Source of the DNA: Sphingopyxis soli | Lineage (GTDB): Bacteria > Pseudomonadota > Alphaproteobacteria > Sphingomonadales > Sphingomonadaceae | Length of the DNA: 50,010 bases | Assembly (NCBI RefSeq): GCF_018682675.1 | Contig: NZ_JAFMTR010000013.1 | Location: 1-50,010 of the forward strand | Direction: 5' to 3' | Part shown: in pieces, positions 1-7,860 of the stretch | Position numbering within the stretch: position 1 is the stretch's first letter | How the letters are laid out: every line of letters starts with the position of its first letter | Program-made: the position numbers and the translations under genes | Notes under the pieces: model-generated | What the model saw: only the letters and a program-made list of their open reading frames with translations | What the model was told of the DNA's origin: nothing | Databases searched by the model: none

Positions 1-14
1 GGGGCCGATCCGGC

Positions 15-335
15 TCAGTCGCCGGGGTTCCAGATAACGGCGAACGCGTCGTCGTCGTCCTGCCCGGCGGCGCGGCCGAGATTGGCGTAGAGGGTGCGGC
101 CGCCAAGTTCGGGGGCCGACATGGCGAGGCGGACATATTCGCGCTGGCTCACCTCGCCGGTGCGGATCCAGCCGCCGCCCAGTTCGACGCCGTTCGACAG
201 CACGCGGTAGTCGGGCTGGTCCCCGGTCTTACTGCGGTTGGGGATGATGGCGATCTCGGCATTGACCGAAAGCGTCTTCAAGGCGCCCCGGAACGAACCG
301 TCGTTCTGGCGCTGGACATGACCGATTGAGGGCAT
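15..335 (-). CDS. DUF736 family protein
   Basis: A 106-residue soluble protein of the DUF736 family, a small conserved protein of unknown function carried by conjugative plasmids and ICEs of alpha- and gammaproteobacteria. The family pattern is visible: an N-terminal G-x-F-x-G-x-x-x-T-L segment (residues 14-22), then PDYRV around residue 41, then a GGGWIRT stretch equivalent to the usual GAAW. A GGAG Shine-Dalgarno lies 9 nt before the chosen ATG. It is the last gene read on the minus strand before the window edge, and its neighbours (ParB, DUF2958, ArdC) are usual companions in mobile elements. The assignment is by family resemblance; the biochemical role is unknown. Confidence 0.85.
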   Translation of the reverse strand: MPSIGHVQRQNDGSFRGALKTLSVNAEIAIIPNRSKTGDQPDYRVLSNGVELGGGWIRTGEVSQREYVRLAMSAPELGGRTLYANLGRAAGQDDDDAFAVIWNPGD

Positions 336-695
336 TTCTCGTCTCCTTGCACATTCGCCCGACCCGATGCCGGGCGATGGGCGGACCGAAGGGACGGCCC
401 TTGAGCGCGCTGCGAACCGCAGGCCGAAGCGAAGCGGAGGACCGGAAGCGCGGGGCTGATTTGGAGCGAAGCGGCCGCGAGGAGCGCCGCCAAAGCGGCG
501 CGGGGAAATCAGTTCCGCGCGATGGTTTCGCGAGGCGCGCGGCCGTCCCAGGTCATGCGCCCAAGGAGCCGGCGACGGGTTGGTGAGACACGAAAGGACG
601 AGATGCGCGCGCGGACAGGAAGCCCAGTCCGGCGTCTTTCCGGGAAGCCATGATTGCTTTCGCGGCCACGAGGCCGCGGCTATAGCCTCACGGCG
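336..695. other. Non-coding, hairpin-rich divergent intergenic region
   Basis: No convincing gene lies in this 360-base gap between the leftward DUF736 gene and a rightward small gene. It contains a perfect hairpin (GCGCCGC, loop CAAA, GCGGCGC at 484-501) nested inside a wider inverted pair, CTGATTT at 456-462 and AAATCAG at 506-512. GAAGCGAAGCGGAGG-like purine-rich stretches precede it. It could hold divergent promoters, a structured leader or a transfer-origin element; nothing visible decides between these. Confidence 0.4.
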
Positions 696-923
696 ATGAA
701 CGAAGGAACGACGATTGCGGGGCAGATCGAACGGCTGATCGTGCGGCTGGACGGCGCGGCGGTGTGCGATGCCTGCGTGACTGACCGGCTCAACCTGTCG
801 GTTACCGCACAGGCCAATGTCGTCACCTGCGCGCTCGGCGGCACGCGCGGATTCGAGCGGCAGAAGGACGAATGCACGTTATGCGGAAGCGCCCGGACGG
901 TGATCCGCCGCACCGCCCGGTAG
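696..923 (+). CDS. Small protein with two CxxC motifs (putative zinc ribbon)
   Basis: A 75-residue protein, the only rightward gene in the element backbone. It carries a CDAC motif near residue 25 and a CTLC motif near residue 63, an arrangement typical of a small zinc-binding ribbon. The region between them is moderately hydrophobic and has no membrane segment. I chose the internal ATG because the upstream codons are low-complexity and look non-coding; the ribosome site is weak. It converges on the unknown gene at 977-1480. I do not recognise the family. Likely a small DNA-binding or accessory protein of the element, but this is inference. Confidence 0.5.
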   Translation: MNEGTTIAGQIERLIVRLDGAAVCDACVTDRLNLSVTAQANVVTCALGGTRGFERQKDECTLCGSARTVIRRTAR

Positions 924-976
924 GTCAGGCGGCAGGGGTTTTCGGCACGCGAGCGCGCAGTGCGGCGCGATTTGGG

Positions 977-1480
977 CTAGTTGCCGTCGCCCGCGAGCGC
1001 GCGCGACAGCGCCTCGTTGGTCGCGTCGATCTCGATGCGGTCTGCGAAAATCGCGCACCAGCCGCCACCGAACTCCCCGATGCGGGGCTTGGAACAGGTC
1101 ATGGCCCATTCAAAGCCGATCGGCCCCTTGGCGAGCGTTTCGGGGCAACATCGCTGGATCACCACCGCGATGGCAGCGGCATCGAAATCGTCCATGCTGG
1201 CGAAACACACGATCCGCGCGGATGGATCGTCGGGGCAGGTTTCAGCGATGAAATCGGCTCCGATGGTGGGAAATTCGGGATCGTTGAACGCCTCGCGAAA
1301 CCCGCTCCACCGCGCGTTCGCATCGTCCGGCGGAAAGGCTGCGAGCAGCGCCGCGCTCGGCGGATCGGGCGCGTCGTCATTCGCTAGCGCGTAGCCAGCG
1401 TTTGCGACTTCCTCGATCAGCGCGCACTCGGCGGCGGTGCAGCGAAAGGCGAAGCTGCCCTGAATCCAGATGTCAGCCAT
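977..1480 (-). CDS. Hypothetical protein of the mobile element
   Basis: A 167-residue soluble protein that I do not recognise. It begins MADIWIQGSFAF, is rich in Asp/Glu/Ala, and has Cys residues in the second half (FAETCPDD-like and RCCPETLAKG segments). There is no signal peptide or transmembrane helix. Its start codon lies inside the end of the upstream gene (8-base overlap with 1473-1940), so the two are probably translationally coupled and work together. Genes of this sort are common fillers between DUF736 and parB in sphingomonad conjugative elements. Confidence 0.6.
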   Translation of the reverse strand: MADIWIQGSFAFRCTAAECALIEEVANAGYALANDDAPDPPSAALLAAFPPDDANARWSGFREAFNDPEFPTIGADFIAETCPDDPSARIVCFASMDDFDAAAIAVVIQRCCPETLAKGPIGFEWAMTCSKPRIGEFGGGWCAIFADRIEIDATNEALSRALAGDGN

Positions 1481-1940
1481 TGCTCGCCTCCTCCCGTTCG
1501 GGCGTGATGACAAGCGGGGGCACCGCGAAGTCGGCCGCATCGAAATGCGCGATGATCGCCGCATAGCTGCCCAATCGCTCGGCGGTGCAGCGCCCCATGA
1601 GGATATAGTCGTCCTCGTCGGCAGCGTAGCTTTGCGGTTCGCCGCTGCCGGTGAACACGGTGCGTTCCGCACCCCACTGGCAGGCATAGGCGCCCGACCA
1701 GCGCGCGAAGAAAAGCCCATGCGCGATGCAGAAGGCTTCGAGTCCCTCGAACCGCCCCCAGGCGACCTCGTGCGCCATGAGCGCCAAGGGCTCGCCCTCG
1801 GGCAGATCGCCGAGCGCGAAGGGTTCGCCGTCCCATTCGGTGGACAGCCCTTCGTTCGCGATGGCCTCGGCGAAGGCGGGAAGCTGGCTGGCGGGGAGCG
1901 TCCCGCCGATGGTGATGGATGCCGAAACACGGTCGGCCAT
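1473..1940 (-). CDS. Hypothetical acidic protein of the mobile element
   Basis: A 155-residue soluble, strongly acidic protein of unknown family. It opens MADRVSASITIGGTLP, resembling the start of a small alpha-beta fold, and ends in a Glu-rich tail. There are no membrane segments. The start is supported by an AGGAG sequence about 8 nt upstream. It overlaps the following gene by 8 bases and lies 110 bases downstream of parB, so it is probably part of a parB-led transcription unit. The acidic composition would fit a DNA-mimic or antirestriction-like role, but nothing in the sequence proves that. Confidence 0.6.
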   Translation of the reverse strand: MADRVSASITIGGTLPASQLPAFAEAIANEGLSTEWDGEPFALGDLPEGEPLALMAHEVAWGRFEGLEAFCIAHGLFFARWSGAYACQWGAERTVFTGSGEPQSYAADEDDYILMGRCTAERLGSYAAIIAHFDAADFAVPPLVITPEREEASNG

Positions 1941-2017
1941 GACAAGTCTCCTGTCTGAAATCCGCGCCGCGAGGGCCGCTTGCGGCCGAGCGGCGCGGCG
2001 ATTTTATGGGGGACGGA

Positions 2018-2044
2018 ACGGGCGGCGGGTGCGCCGCCGCCCGT
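2018..2044 (-). terminator. Strong hairpin after parB
   Basis: Ten-base perfect arms, ACGGGCGGCG at 2018-2027 and CGCCGCCCGT at 2035-2044, lie just past the parB stop codon. No T-run follows on the minus strand, so it is either a rho-type or attenuating structure or an mRNA-stabilising hairpin. Confidence 0.35.
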
Positions 2045-2050
2045 CCAGTT

Positions 2051-3862
2051 TCATGCGGCTTCGCGCTCGGGCTGTTCCTGCGGCTCGGCCTTGGCAGGGG
2101 CCGGAAGCGCAATCACCGCGCCGGGGCCGGTCGGTTCCGGCTCGCGGTCGGGGCGCGCCGCGAGCACCTTGGCATGAGCCGCGACGGTGCCGACGCCGCC
2201 GCGCGCCGTATAGGTAGCGGGCGGGAACGCCATCCATTTCGGCACCCAACCCTCGACCTTGGGCCGCCCGTTCGCACCCTCCAGATGGTCGCGGACGATG
2301 CGCTTCAAGACCTTGCCCGGTTCCTTCGCATTGGCGGCGGCGACAGGTTCGCCCGCCACCTCGGCGACGATGCGGGTCAGCACCTCCTTGTCGCGGACAC
2401 ACTCGAAAAAGGCGTCGTCGGCCTGCCAGTAGCGGGCCATATCGACGCCGATCTCGCCGCCGACCGCCTCGATGGCGGCGCTGCCGCTGGCGAGCGTTTC
2501 GCCCATGACGATGACGATCACGTCCATTACGGCGCGGTCGGGCACGTCGAGCAAGCGCAGGAACACGCCGACCAGTCCGAAGTCGTCGCCGTTGCCGCCT
2601 GTGACGGTCGGTTCCTCGGGCGAGAAGCCGAGAAGGTCCAATACGGCGCGGCGCTTCGCGTCGAAGTCGGTTTCCGCGCGGCAAGTTTCGACGCTTTCGC
2701 GCACATCGTCGTTGCGCGCGGTCTGCGGCTCGGGCTTGACCGTCCACAGTGGCGACCCGACGATGACATGGGCGACCATCAAGCGCAGCGCGACCTTGGG
2801 ATGACGGGTCAGCGAGGCGCGGACAGCGGCATGACGGTGCAGGTTGATATAGGTCTGCATCGTGCTCGTCACTTCGGGGCGCGGCACTTTGGGGCCGGTT
2901 TCGATTGCCTCGCCGCGTTCGAGCCGCTTGGCCTCCTTGCTCGTCACATAGCCTTCGTGGACCTCGACCTCGCCGCTTTCGCGCACATCTATATACACGC
3001 GCCCGCCCTTGCGCTTGGGTGCCTTGGCGAACTCATAGCGGTAGAAATATTCGCCGGGCGGGACGATCACCACGTCGAACCATCCGGCATCCAGATAGTC
3101 CTCCTTGCGCGCGTCGATTACGGCGTTCTGCGCGGTCCAGAACGCGTCGGCATCTGCAAAATAGCGGTCTTCGCCGAACAGATCGGCGACGATCGCAAGG
3201 CCGCTCGCATCGACGTCGAACAGGGCATGTTCGACCTTGATCGACTGCCCGCCGAACAGCCATGCCTTCAATTGCTGGCCGGTCGGGCAATAGGCGTCGT
3301 CATCGTCGTAGAGCGCCAGCCATGCCTTCTGCTGCTGCTTGCTCGCCAGCGTCAGATGCCGGACGGTCGCCGCGTTGATCTTCTCCTTGCGGTAAAGATC
3401 GCGGATGCGCGGAAGCAGGTTGCCGAGCGCTAGGATACGCTTCACGCCAAGCTCGGGAATGCCGAACGTCGCGGAGATATCCGCAATGTCGCGGCCCTCC
3501 TTGACCAGCCGTGCGAAGGTTTCCCATCGCGTCACCTCGTCGGGATCGAGCCGGGTGTTCTCGAGAAGCGATGCCTCGATGGCGTCGGCGTCGTCCCCGG
3601 CGTCGAGGATGGCGACGGGAAGCGGGCCGTGGTCGATGCCCTCGACAAGCGCGATGGCGTTCGCCGTCCAGCGCCGCCGCCCGGCGACGATTTCGTGGAC
3701 GCCATTATCGTTGCCCGCCTGCGGGCGCACGATCAGCGGCACGATGACACCGCGCTTGCGGATCGAGGGCAGAATGTCGCCCACGTCCGGGGGCTTGGGT
3801 CCGTGCCGCATGTTCACCTTGGACGGAACCAGCTTGCTATGGTCGATAAAGTCGAGTTTCAT
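2051..3862 (-). CDS. parB: ParB/RepB/Spo0J family partition protein
   Basis: A 603-residue ParB-like protein. The N-terminal 110 residues carry the ParB/Srx nuclease-like fold, recognisable from the ILPSIRKRGVIVPLIVRP and EIVAGRRRWTANA segments (the box-I and box-II region). A helix-turn-helix region follows (residues about 140-190, VTRWETFARLVKEG, then DISATFGI). The long C-terminal part is typical of ParB proteins of sphingomonad plasmids and ICEs, which exceed the roughly 300 residues of chromosomal ParB. AAGGAG lies 7 nt before the chosen ATG. No ParA partner is visible here. Its role may be maintenance or regulation of the element, not chromosome segregation. Confidence 0.85.
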   Translation of the reverse strand: MKLDFIDHSKLVPSKVNMRHGPKPPDVGDILPSIRKRGVIVPLIVRPQAGNDNGVHEIVAGRRRWTANAIALVEGIDHGPLPVAILDAGDDADAIEASLLENTRLDPDEVTRWETFARLVKEGRDIADISATFGIPELGVKRILALGNLLPRIRDLYRKEKINAATVRHLTLASKQQQKAWLALYDDDDAYCPTGQQLKAWLFGGQSIKVEHALFDVDASGLAIVADLFGEDRYFADADAFWTAQNAVIDARKEDYLDAGWFDVVIVPPGEYFYRYEFAKAPKRKGGRVYIDVRESGEVEVHEGYVTSKEAKRLERGEAIETGPKVPRPEVTSTMQTYINLHRHAAVRASLTRHPKVALRLMVAHVIVGSPLWTVKPEPQTARNDDVRESVETCRAETDFDAKRRAVLDLLGFSPEEPTVTGGNGDDFGLVGVFLRLLDVPDRAVMDVIVIVMGETLASGSAAIEAVGGEIGVDMARYWQADDAFFECVRDKEVLTRIVAEVAGEPVAAANAKEPGKVLKRIVRDHLEGANGRPKVEGWVPKWMAFPPATYTARGGVGTVAAHAKVLAARPDREPEPTGPGAVIALPAPAKAEPQEQPEREAA

Positions 3863-3947
3863 TGGTCTGCTCCTTCTGGAGCGCCGGTCCCGTTTGTCTT
3901 GCTGGATGGGCGGGACCGGCACTCAATGCGGCGAAACGCGCCGCGCG

Positions 3948-4382
3948 TCATCCGGCCCCTCGATCATCAAGAGGCGGCGGAAGCTCGTTGCCGTTCCGGC
4001 TATCGGTGATGCGGCGAAGTTCGGCTTCGGCCAGAACGATTGCACCCATGCGCCGCGCGGTATCGGACCATAGCGAAAGCGGGGCCAGCGGCTCGAAATG
4101 CTCGTCGCGCTCGATGAACAGGCCGAAGGGCAAGCGGACGCCCGCAATCTCGGTAAGCGAGAACACGCCCATTTCCGGGCATCCGAACCCCAAGTCGGCG
4201 AGGCCGAACAGCGTGTCTCCATCGTCGTAAAGCTCGGTGGCGATCCACGTCGCCGCGCCGACCGGATTGAAGAATTTGACCACCGGGAACGGGTCGAACC
4301 GTTCGTCGCGCTGCTCGTGGAGGCGGCTGGCGCGCGCATTCGCGCGCAGCGCCGAAAGGATCGCATGGGGGAGCGTAATCAT
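3948..4382 (-). CDS. DUF2958 domain protein
   Basis: A 144-residue soluble protein of the DUF2958 family, found next to ParB and ArdC in conjugative elements. Visible family features are a central KFFNPVGAATWIATEL segment, then DTLFGLADLGFGCPEMG, and a late R-L-P-F-G-L-F-I-E-R-D stretch. The ATG overlaps the stop codon of the upstream ardC gene by 4 bases (ATGA), showing translational coupling. The biochemical function is unknown. The constant linkage with antirestriction and partition genes suggests a role in establishment of the incoming element, which is inference. Confidence 0.8.
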   Translation of the reverse strand: MITLPHAILSALRANARASRLHEQRDERFDPFPVVKFFNPVGAATWIATELYDDGDTLFGLADLGFGCPEMGVFSLTEIAGVRLPFGLFIERDEHFEPLAPLSLWSDTARRMGAIVLAEAELRRITDSRNGNELPPPLDDRGAG

Positions 4383-5350
4383 GCCGCTTCCCTCCCTTCG
4401 TCCTGCGTCTCGGCGTAGCGGGCAAGCAGCCAATCGGCGGCCTTGCTCGCCTGACTGGCCGCGCGAAAGATCGCGCGATTGTCCTCGCGCAGCACGTCGA
4501 GCCATGATGCCAGATAATCGGCGTGACGAACGGTCGGCACGATGCCGAGCGCGGCGCAAAGGAAGGCCGATCCCATCTCGGCGATCAATTCTTCGCGCGC
4601 ATAGTCCTTGCTGCCGAACGCATTGCGCAGATTGCGATTGAGGCGCGACGGGTGGCCGCTGGCATGACAGAGTTCGTGCAGCGCCGTCCGGTAGAAATTG
4701 ATCTGTTCGTGGAAGGCCGGTTGCGGGGGCACCTGCACATAGTCGGCGCTCGGGACATAGTAGGCCTTGTCCCCACCGATGCGGAAATCGACGCCCGATG
4801 CCGCAATGACCGCTTCGGCGATCGGCACGACTTGGCGTTCGGGAAGCGGTGCGGGGTCGGTGGCAAGGCCGGGGCGCAAGCCTTCGCACTGTGCGACGTT
4901 GAACACGGTGAAGCGTTTGAGGAACGGCACCGCGCGGGCTTCGCCGCCGGTCTGGCGCGCGCGTTCCTTCTCGGCTTCGGGGGTGAAGCGGTCGGCATAG
5001 ACAACCCTTGTCCCGCGCTCGCCTTTCCTGACATTGCCGCCCGCCTCCAAGGCTTGGCGGAAGGTCAGCCACGATTGCGACGGATAGCCGTTCTCGATCA
5101 CTGCTCCCCACAGGATCAGGACATTGACGCCGCTGTAATTGCGGCTGGTGAGCCCGTTGCGCGGGAGGCCGGGGGCGGCGGAGAAGCCTTGACCATTGGG
5201 GCGGCCCCAAGGCTGGACCCAAGGGAAGCGGCCCGCCTCAAGTTCGGAAACAATGCGGCCCGTCACCTCGTCGTAAAGATTGGCGCGCTCCGCCGGGGGC
5301 TGGCGTTTGCTGCCCTCTGCGCGCGCGCGTTGGCTGCCGGTCTGGTGCAT
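4379..5350 (-). CDS. ardC: ArdC-like antirestriction / ssDNA-binding metallopeptidase-fold protein
   Basis: A 323-residue ArdC-family protein (DUF1738 N-terminal domain plus zincin-like domain). The N-terminal ssDNA-binding region covers roughly residues 20-130 with the typical W-x-x-P-W and N-x-x-S-x-x-N-Y-x-G-x-N-V-L-x-L-W pattern. The zincin motif HELCH is at residues 225-229, followed by SGHPSRLNR. ArdC proteins protect incoming single-stranded DNA and counter restriction during conjugation. GGAGG lies 6 nt upstream of the chosen ATG. It is coupled to the DUF2958 gene and sits upstream of parB, the usual order in these elements. Confidence 0.88.
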   Translation of the reverse strand: MHQTGSQRARAEGSKRQPPAERANLYDEVTGRIVSELEAGRFPWVQPWGRPNGQGFSAAPGLPRNGLTSRNYSGVNVLILWGAVIENGYPSQSWLTFRQALEAGGNVRKGERGTRVVYADRFTPEAEKERARQTGGEARAVPFLKRFTVFNVAQCEGLRPGLATDPAPLPERQVVPIAEAVIAASGVDFRIGGDKAYYVPSADYVQVPPQPAFHEQINFYRTALHELCHASGHPSRLNRNLRNAFGSKDYAREELIAEMGSAFLCAALGIVPTVRHADYLASWLDVLREDNRAIFRAASQASKAADWLLARYAETQDEGREAA

Positions 5351-5575
5351 GGCTATCCTCCAATGCCGCCCCAAAAACCCCAGGGCCTCCCCCGGAGCGG
5401 GGGTGGGCGGCGAATTGCGACCTGCCGGGCGCGGCCAGGAGGCGGTCCGCACCCGCAGGGCCGAAATGCAATGGAGGAGCCGGACCCGAGCGCAGTCGAA
5501 GGCCGGCTTGCGGGACGCCGGGCCGGGCCCAGAAGGGAGCGCCGCCCACCCGCGCGACGAGGGGAAGGCCCAACG

Positions 5576-5605
5576 AAAAATGCCGCCGCGCCGGTCAGGC
5601 GCGGC
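5576..5605 (-). terminator. Putative rho-independent terminator
   Basis: Read on the minus strand, a perfect 8-bp stem (GCCGCGCC / GGCGCGGC, 5-nt loop, 5585-5605) is followed after four bases by five Ts (5576-5580). It would end leftward transcripts from the membrane-protein/transglycosylase operon before ardC. Confidence 0.45.
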
Positions 5606-5613
5606 GACGACAG

Positions 5614-5632
5614 GCCGGAGCAAGGCTCCGGC
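5614..5632. repeat. Perfect hairpin GCCGGAGC / GCTCCGGC
   Basis: An eight-base perfect inverted repeat with a 3-nt loop, 8 bases from the terminator-like hairpin at 5585-5605. No T-run follows on either strand. Confidence 0.5.
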
Positions 5633-5865
5633 ATCCCGCCAGTCCGATCGTCACCTTTGGCCGGGACGCGCGAAGCGTGGCCCGGTGGAGCTTGGCGAAC
5701 GGATGTGAGCCTAGCGGAATAGAGCGGCGGTCGCGCCGCAGGCGCGAGGCGCCTGAAAACCCGGATGCGTCAGGTCAGACCCTGCCGTCTTGAAGCACTC
5801 TCGTCGTGGTCGCCATGCGCGCGGTGACACGAGGAGCGAGCACTCGGCCCACTGGCCCCAACAGA

Positions 5866-6321
5866 TCAACCGTGCAGCGGGGATCCGTTCGAACCGGTGC
5901 AAGCGGTCATCGCGGGCAACAGGCTCATCATGGCGGCACCGGCGATGATGATCGCGCCGACCGCCGCGGCGATGCCGGTCGCGGTCGGCCCCGCACCGCC
6001 GAGCTGCATCAGGCTGGAGACGACACTGCCGCCGGCGATCCCGGCGGGCACGGCGAAGAGAAGCGCGATCGCTCCGCGAAGCGGAACGGGCAACCGCGAC
6101 GCGATGAGCATGCGTCCGATCAGCAAGACCGCGACGCCGACGACGAGGCCGAGAAGCAGACCGAGCAACGGCCCCAGTTCGCCACCCCCCGCCCACAGAA
6201 ATGCGGCCGCACCGAGCCCGACCGGGAGTGCGAAGACGGCGAGCCGGAACATCGCCCAGGCGAAGAGGACGATGCCGGTGGCGGACAGGATCAGACCGAG
6301 CAACATCACGACCAACTCCAT
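5866..6321 (-). CDS. Multi-spanning small membrane protein
   Basis: A 151-residue inner-membrane protein with about four hydrophobic segments: residues 3-30, 35-50, 57-75 and 90-145, the last probably two helices. It is Gly/Ala-rich and has no recognisable enzymatic motif. I took the internal ATG (MELVVMLLG) because the upstream codons would add a polar stretch; the ribosome site is weak. It follows the lytic transglycosylase by 54 bases on the same strand, so it is probably the last gene of the traF-transglycosylase unit and may belong to the transfer apparatus. The family is not recognised. Confidence 0.6.
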   Translation of the reverse strand: MELVVMLLGLILSATGIVLFAWAMFRLAVFALPVGLGAAAFLWAGGGELGPLLGLLLGLVVGVAVLLIGRMLIASRLPVPLRGAIALLFAVPAGIAGGSVVSSLMQLGGAGPTATGIAAAVGAIIIAGAAMMSLLPAMTACTGSNGSPLHG

Positions 6322-6375
6322 AGGCTCGGAACATAGCAGAAACACGATTCGGCATGAAGCCCCGATCGGCTCGCA

Positions 6376-7017
6376 CTATGGGCGGTCTGGCGCGTTCTTC
6401 TCGGGCGACGTCGATCGCAGCGCGACGAACAGCGTGGCCGCACCGGCTTCGCTCCGGCCGGCAGGGGGCCGGTCGCCGATCGCGAAGAAGATGGCATTGA
6501 CGGTACGCGGCGTTGCACTGGCGGCCGTGACAGCCGACCGGGAATTGACGGGCACTCCGGCGACGCTCGCGAGATAGGCGCGGGTCTCACCGGGCAGCGC
6601 GCGGCCGGTCCGCACGTGCTCGGCATAGCGTGCCGGTCCCGCGTTATAGGCTGCGAACAGTCCGGGATAACCGAAGCGGTCATACATCAGACGAAGATAG
6701 AGCGTCCCCGCCAATATGTTGTCGCGCGGGCTATGGGGATCACGTCCGAGCCCGAGCCGCGCGCGCATTTCGGACCAGGTGCCGGGCATGAGCTGCATCA
6801 GTCCCATCGCGCCGGCGTGGCTGGTAATCGGGCGCCCGTCCAGCACCGTGCGCCCGCCGCTCTCGGCGCGCATGACGCGCTCGATCCATTCTACCGGCAC
6901 GCCGAAACGCGCCGAGGCTGCCTCGATATAGGGCCGCCAGTGAACGACCGACTGCGCGTCAGCCGGTGCCGCCGCCAGCAGCGCCAGGGCGGTGATGGCG
7001 ACCCTCAGCCCAGCCAC
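6376..7017 (-). CDS. Lytic transglycosylase (SLT fold), conjugation-associated
   Basis: A 213-residue secreted lytic transglycosylase. A signal peptide (residues 1-21, cut near ADA-QS) precedes the SLT domain. Visible motifs are the catalytic Glu52 in MRAESGG, then GAMGLMQLMPGTW, and AAYNAGPARY. Such enzymes open the peptidoglycan locally for the type IV secretion channel (VirB1-like role). The start is a GTG inside the end of traF (13-base overlap), chosen because it gives a clean signal peptide directly; the coupling to traF supports a transfer role. The C-terminal 60 residues are a low-complexity tail. Confidence 0.85.
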   Translation of the reverse strand: MAGLRVAITALALLAAAPADAQSVVHWRPYIEAASARFGVPVEWIERVMRAESGGRTVLDGRPITSHAGAMGLMQLMPGTWSEMRARLGLGRDPHSPRDNILAGTLYLRLMYDRFGYPGLFAAYNAGPARYAEHVRTGRALPGETRAYLASVAGVPVNSRSAVTAASATPRTVNAIFFAIGDRPPAGRSEAGAATLFVALRSTSPEKNAPDRP

Positions 7018-7526
7018 AGCAGTCGCACCTCGCCGATGACGTCGCCGCGCGATGTCGGTCCGAAATAACGCCCATCGAACGAATCCGGGCTGTCCATCAG
7101 CAGGAACAATGCGCCCGAACGCAACATCACGCAGCCATTCCACCACGGCATCGGACGGTCGCGGCCATCGGCTTCGCGGCGTTCGGCCACCGGGTGGCCG
7201 TTGACATAGATCTCCCGCCCGCGCGCACAGACGCGATCGCCGGGCGCGGCCGCGACGCGCTTGACCAGCGGGATATTGATCGGAATGTAGCGCCGCTCGG
7301 CGGCGAGCCGGCGCCAGCGGTCGGGCACCCGGACCAGCACCATGTCGCCCGATGCGATGTCCTGCCGTCCGCTGACGGCATAGAGACCGATCGGCGCGCT
7401 GGCCGATGCGTTCCAGACCAGCCACGGCGTTGGCGGCAGCGCGATCGTGGTCGCCAGCGCGGCCGCGCCGAGACCGATCAGCGCGGTGGGTTTAGCCGGC
7501 AGACGGGAGGGTAGCAGCCTAGCCAT
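7005..7526 (-). CDS. traF: TraF-type S26 signal peptidase for conjugative pilin
   Basis: A 173-residue membrane-anchored serine protease of the S26C/TraF family, which matures and cyclises the conjugative pilin in RP4-type systems. One N-terminal transmembrane helix (residues 14-34) precedes the nucleophile motif WNASASAPIGLY (Ser43). The general-base Lys89 is in IPLVKRVAAAPGD, and a conserved C-terminal GDVIGEV segment follows. GGAGG precedes the ATG. The gene overlaps the upstream HTH gene by 8 bases and the downstream transglycosylase by 13 bases, so all three are co-translated. In Mesorhizobium symbiosis ICEs a traF also lies next to the excisionase gene. Confidence 0.87.
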   Translation of the reverse strand: MARLLPSRLPAKPTALIGLGAAALATTIALPPTPWLVWNASASAPIGLYAVSGRQDIASGDMVLVRVPDRWRRLAAERRYIPINIPLVKRVAAAPGDRVCARGREIYVNGHPVAERREADGRDRPMPWWNGCVMLRSGALFLLMDSPDSFDGRYFGPTSRGDVIGEVRLLWLG

Positions 7527-7830
7527 TGCCTCCCTCCCGCATGTTCGCGCGCGACCAGGCCTCGATATCGTCGATATGGTAGCGCCAGACGGTGCCATGC
7601 TTTCGGCACGGCGGGCCGCGCCGCTCCCGGCGCATCTTCTTGAGCGTGTCCCCCGCGAGACCGAGATGGAACGCGGCCTGCTTGGTTGTCAGAAACGGGC
7701 AATGCTCGCGTGCCCGCCGAGCGCGCTCCGCGGCCGACGACGCCGTGGCTCCACCGTCCACAGCGGATGAATCCGCCTCGATCCGTGTTCGCGCGCCGCC
7801 GCCTGCTTCGGGGTTTGGATCGTGTGTCAT
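7519..7830 (-). CDS. Excisionase/RDF-like helix-turn-helix protein
   Basis: A 103-residue protein with a disordered, charged N-terminus (residues 1-42) and a MerR/AlpA-type winged HTH: FLTTKQAAFHLGL, then KMRRERRGPP and WRYHIDDIEAWSRA. This is the pattern of HTH_17 proteins, which include recombination directionality factors that switch tyrosine integrases to excision. It overlaps traF and follows the quorum-sensing dioxygenase gene by 30 bases. The place directly before traF matches rdfS in the tripartite and monopartite ICEs of Mesorhizobium. The excisionase role is inferred from fold and context; it could instead be a simple transcription regulator. Confidence 0.7.
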   Translation of the reverse strand: MTHDPNPEAGGGARTRIEADSSAVDGGATASSAAERARRAREHCPFLTTKQAAFHLGLAGDTLKKMRRERRGPPCRKHGTVWRYHIDDIEAWSRANMREGGNG

Positions 7831-7860
7831 GAGTGCAGCGCCCGGTCCGACGAACCCGCG

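Larger units (their letters stand above)
5351..5865. other. Intergenic region upstream of ardC with tandem hairpins
   Basis: About 515 bases without a supportable gene. It holds the ardC ribosome site and, further out, two perfect hairpins described separately (5585-5605 and 5614-5632). The sequence is very GC-rich, with short C-runs near 5370-5410. Possible contents are the ardC promoter and a transcription stop for the genes to the right. Confidence 0.4.

Noticed and set aside
326..586. Rightward reading frame starting MRAFLVSLHIRP
   Set aside because: Low-complexity Arg/Gly-rich translation over a hairpin-rich GC-rich spacer, no ribosome site, and it overlaps the DUF736 start on the other strand.
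2006..3433. Long plus-strand frame opposite parB
   Set aside because: Antisense shadow of parB in high-GC DNA; Arg/Gly/Ala-rich with no family resemblance, while the minus strand encodes a clear ParB.
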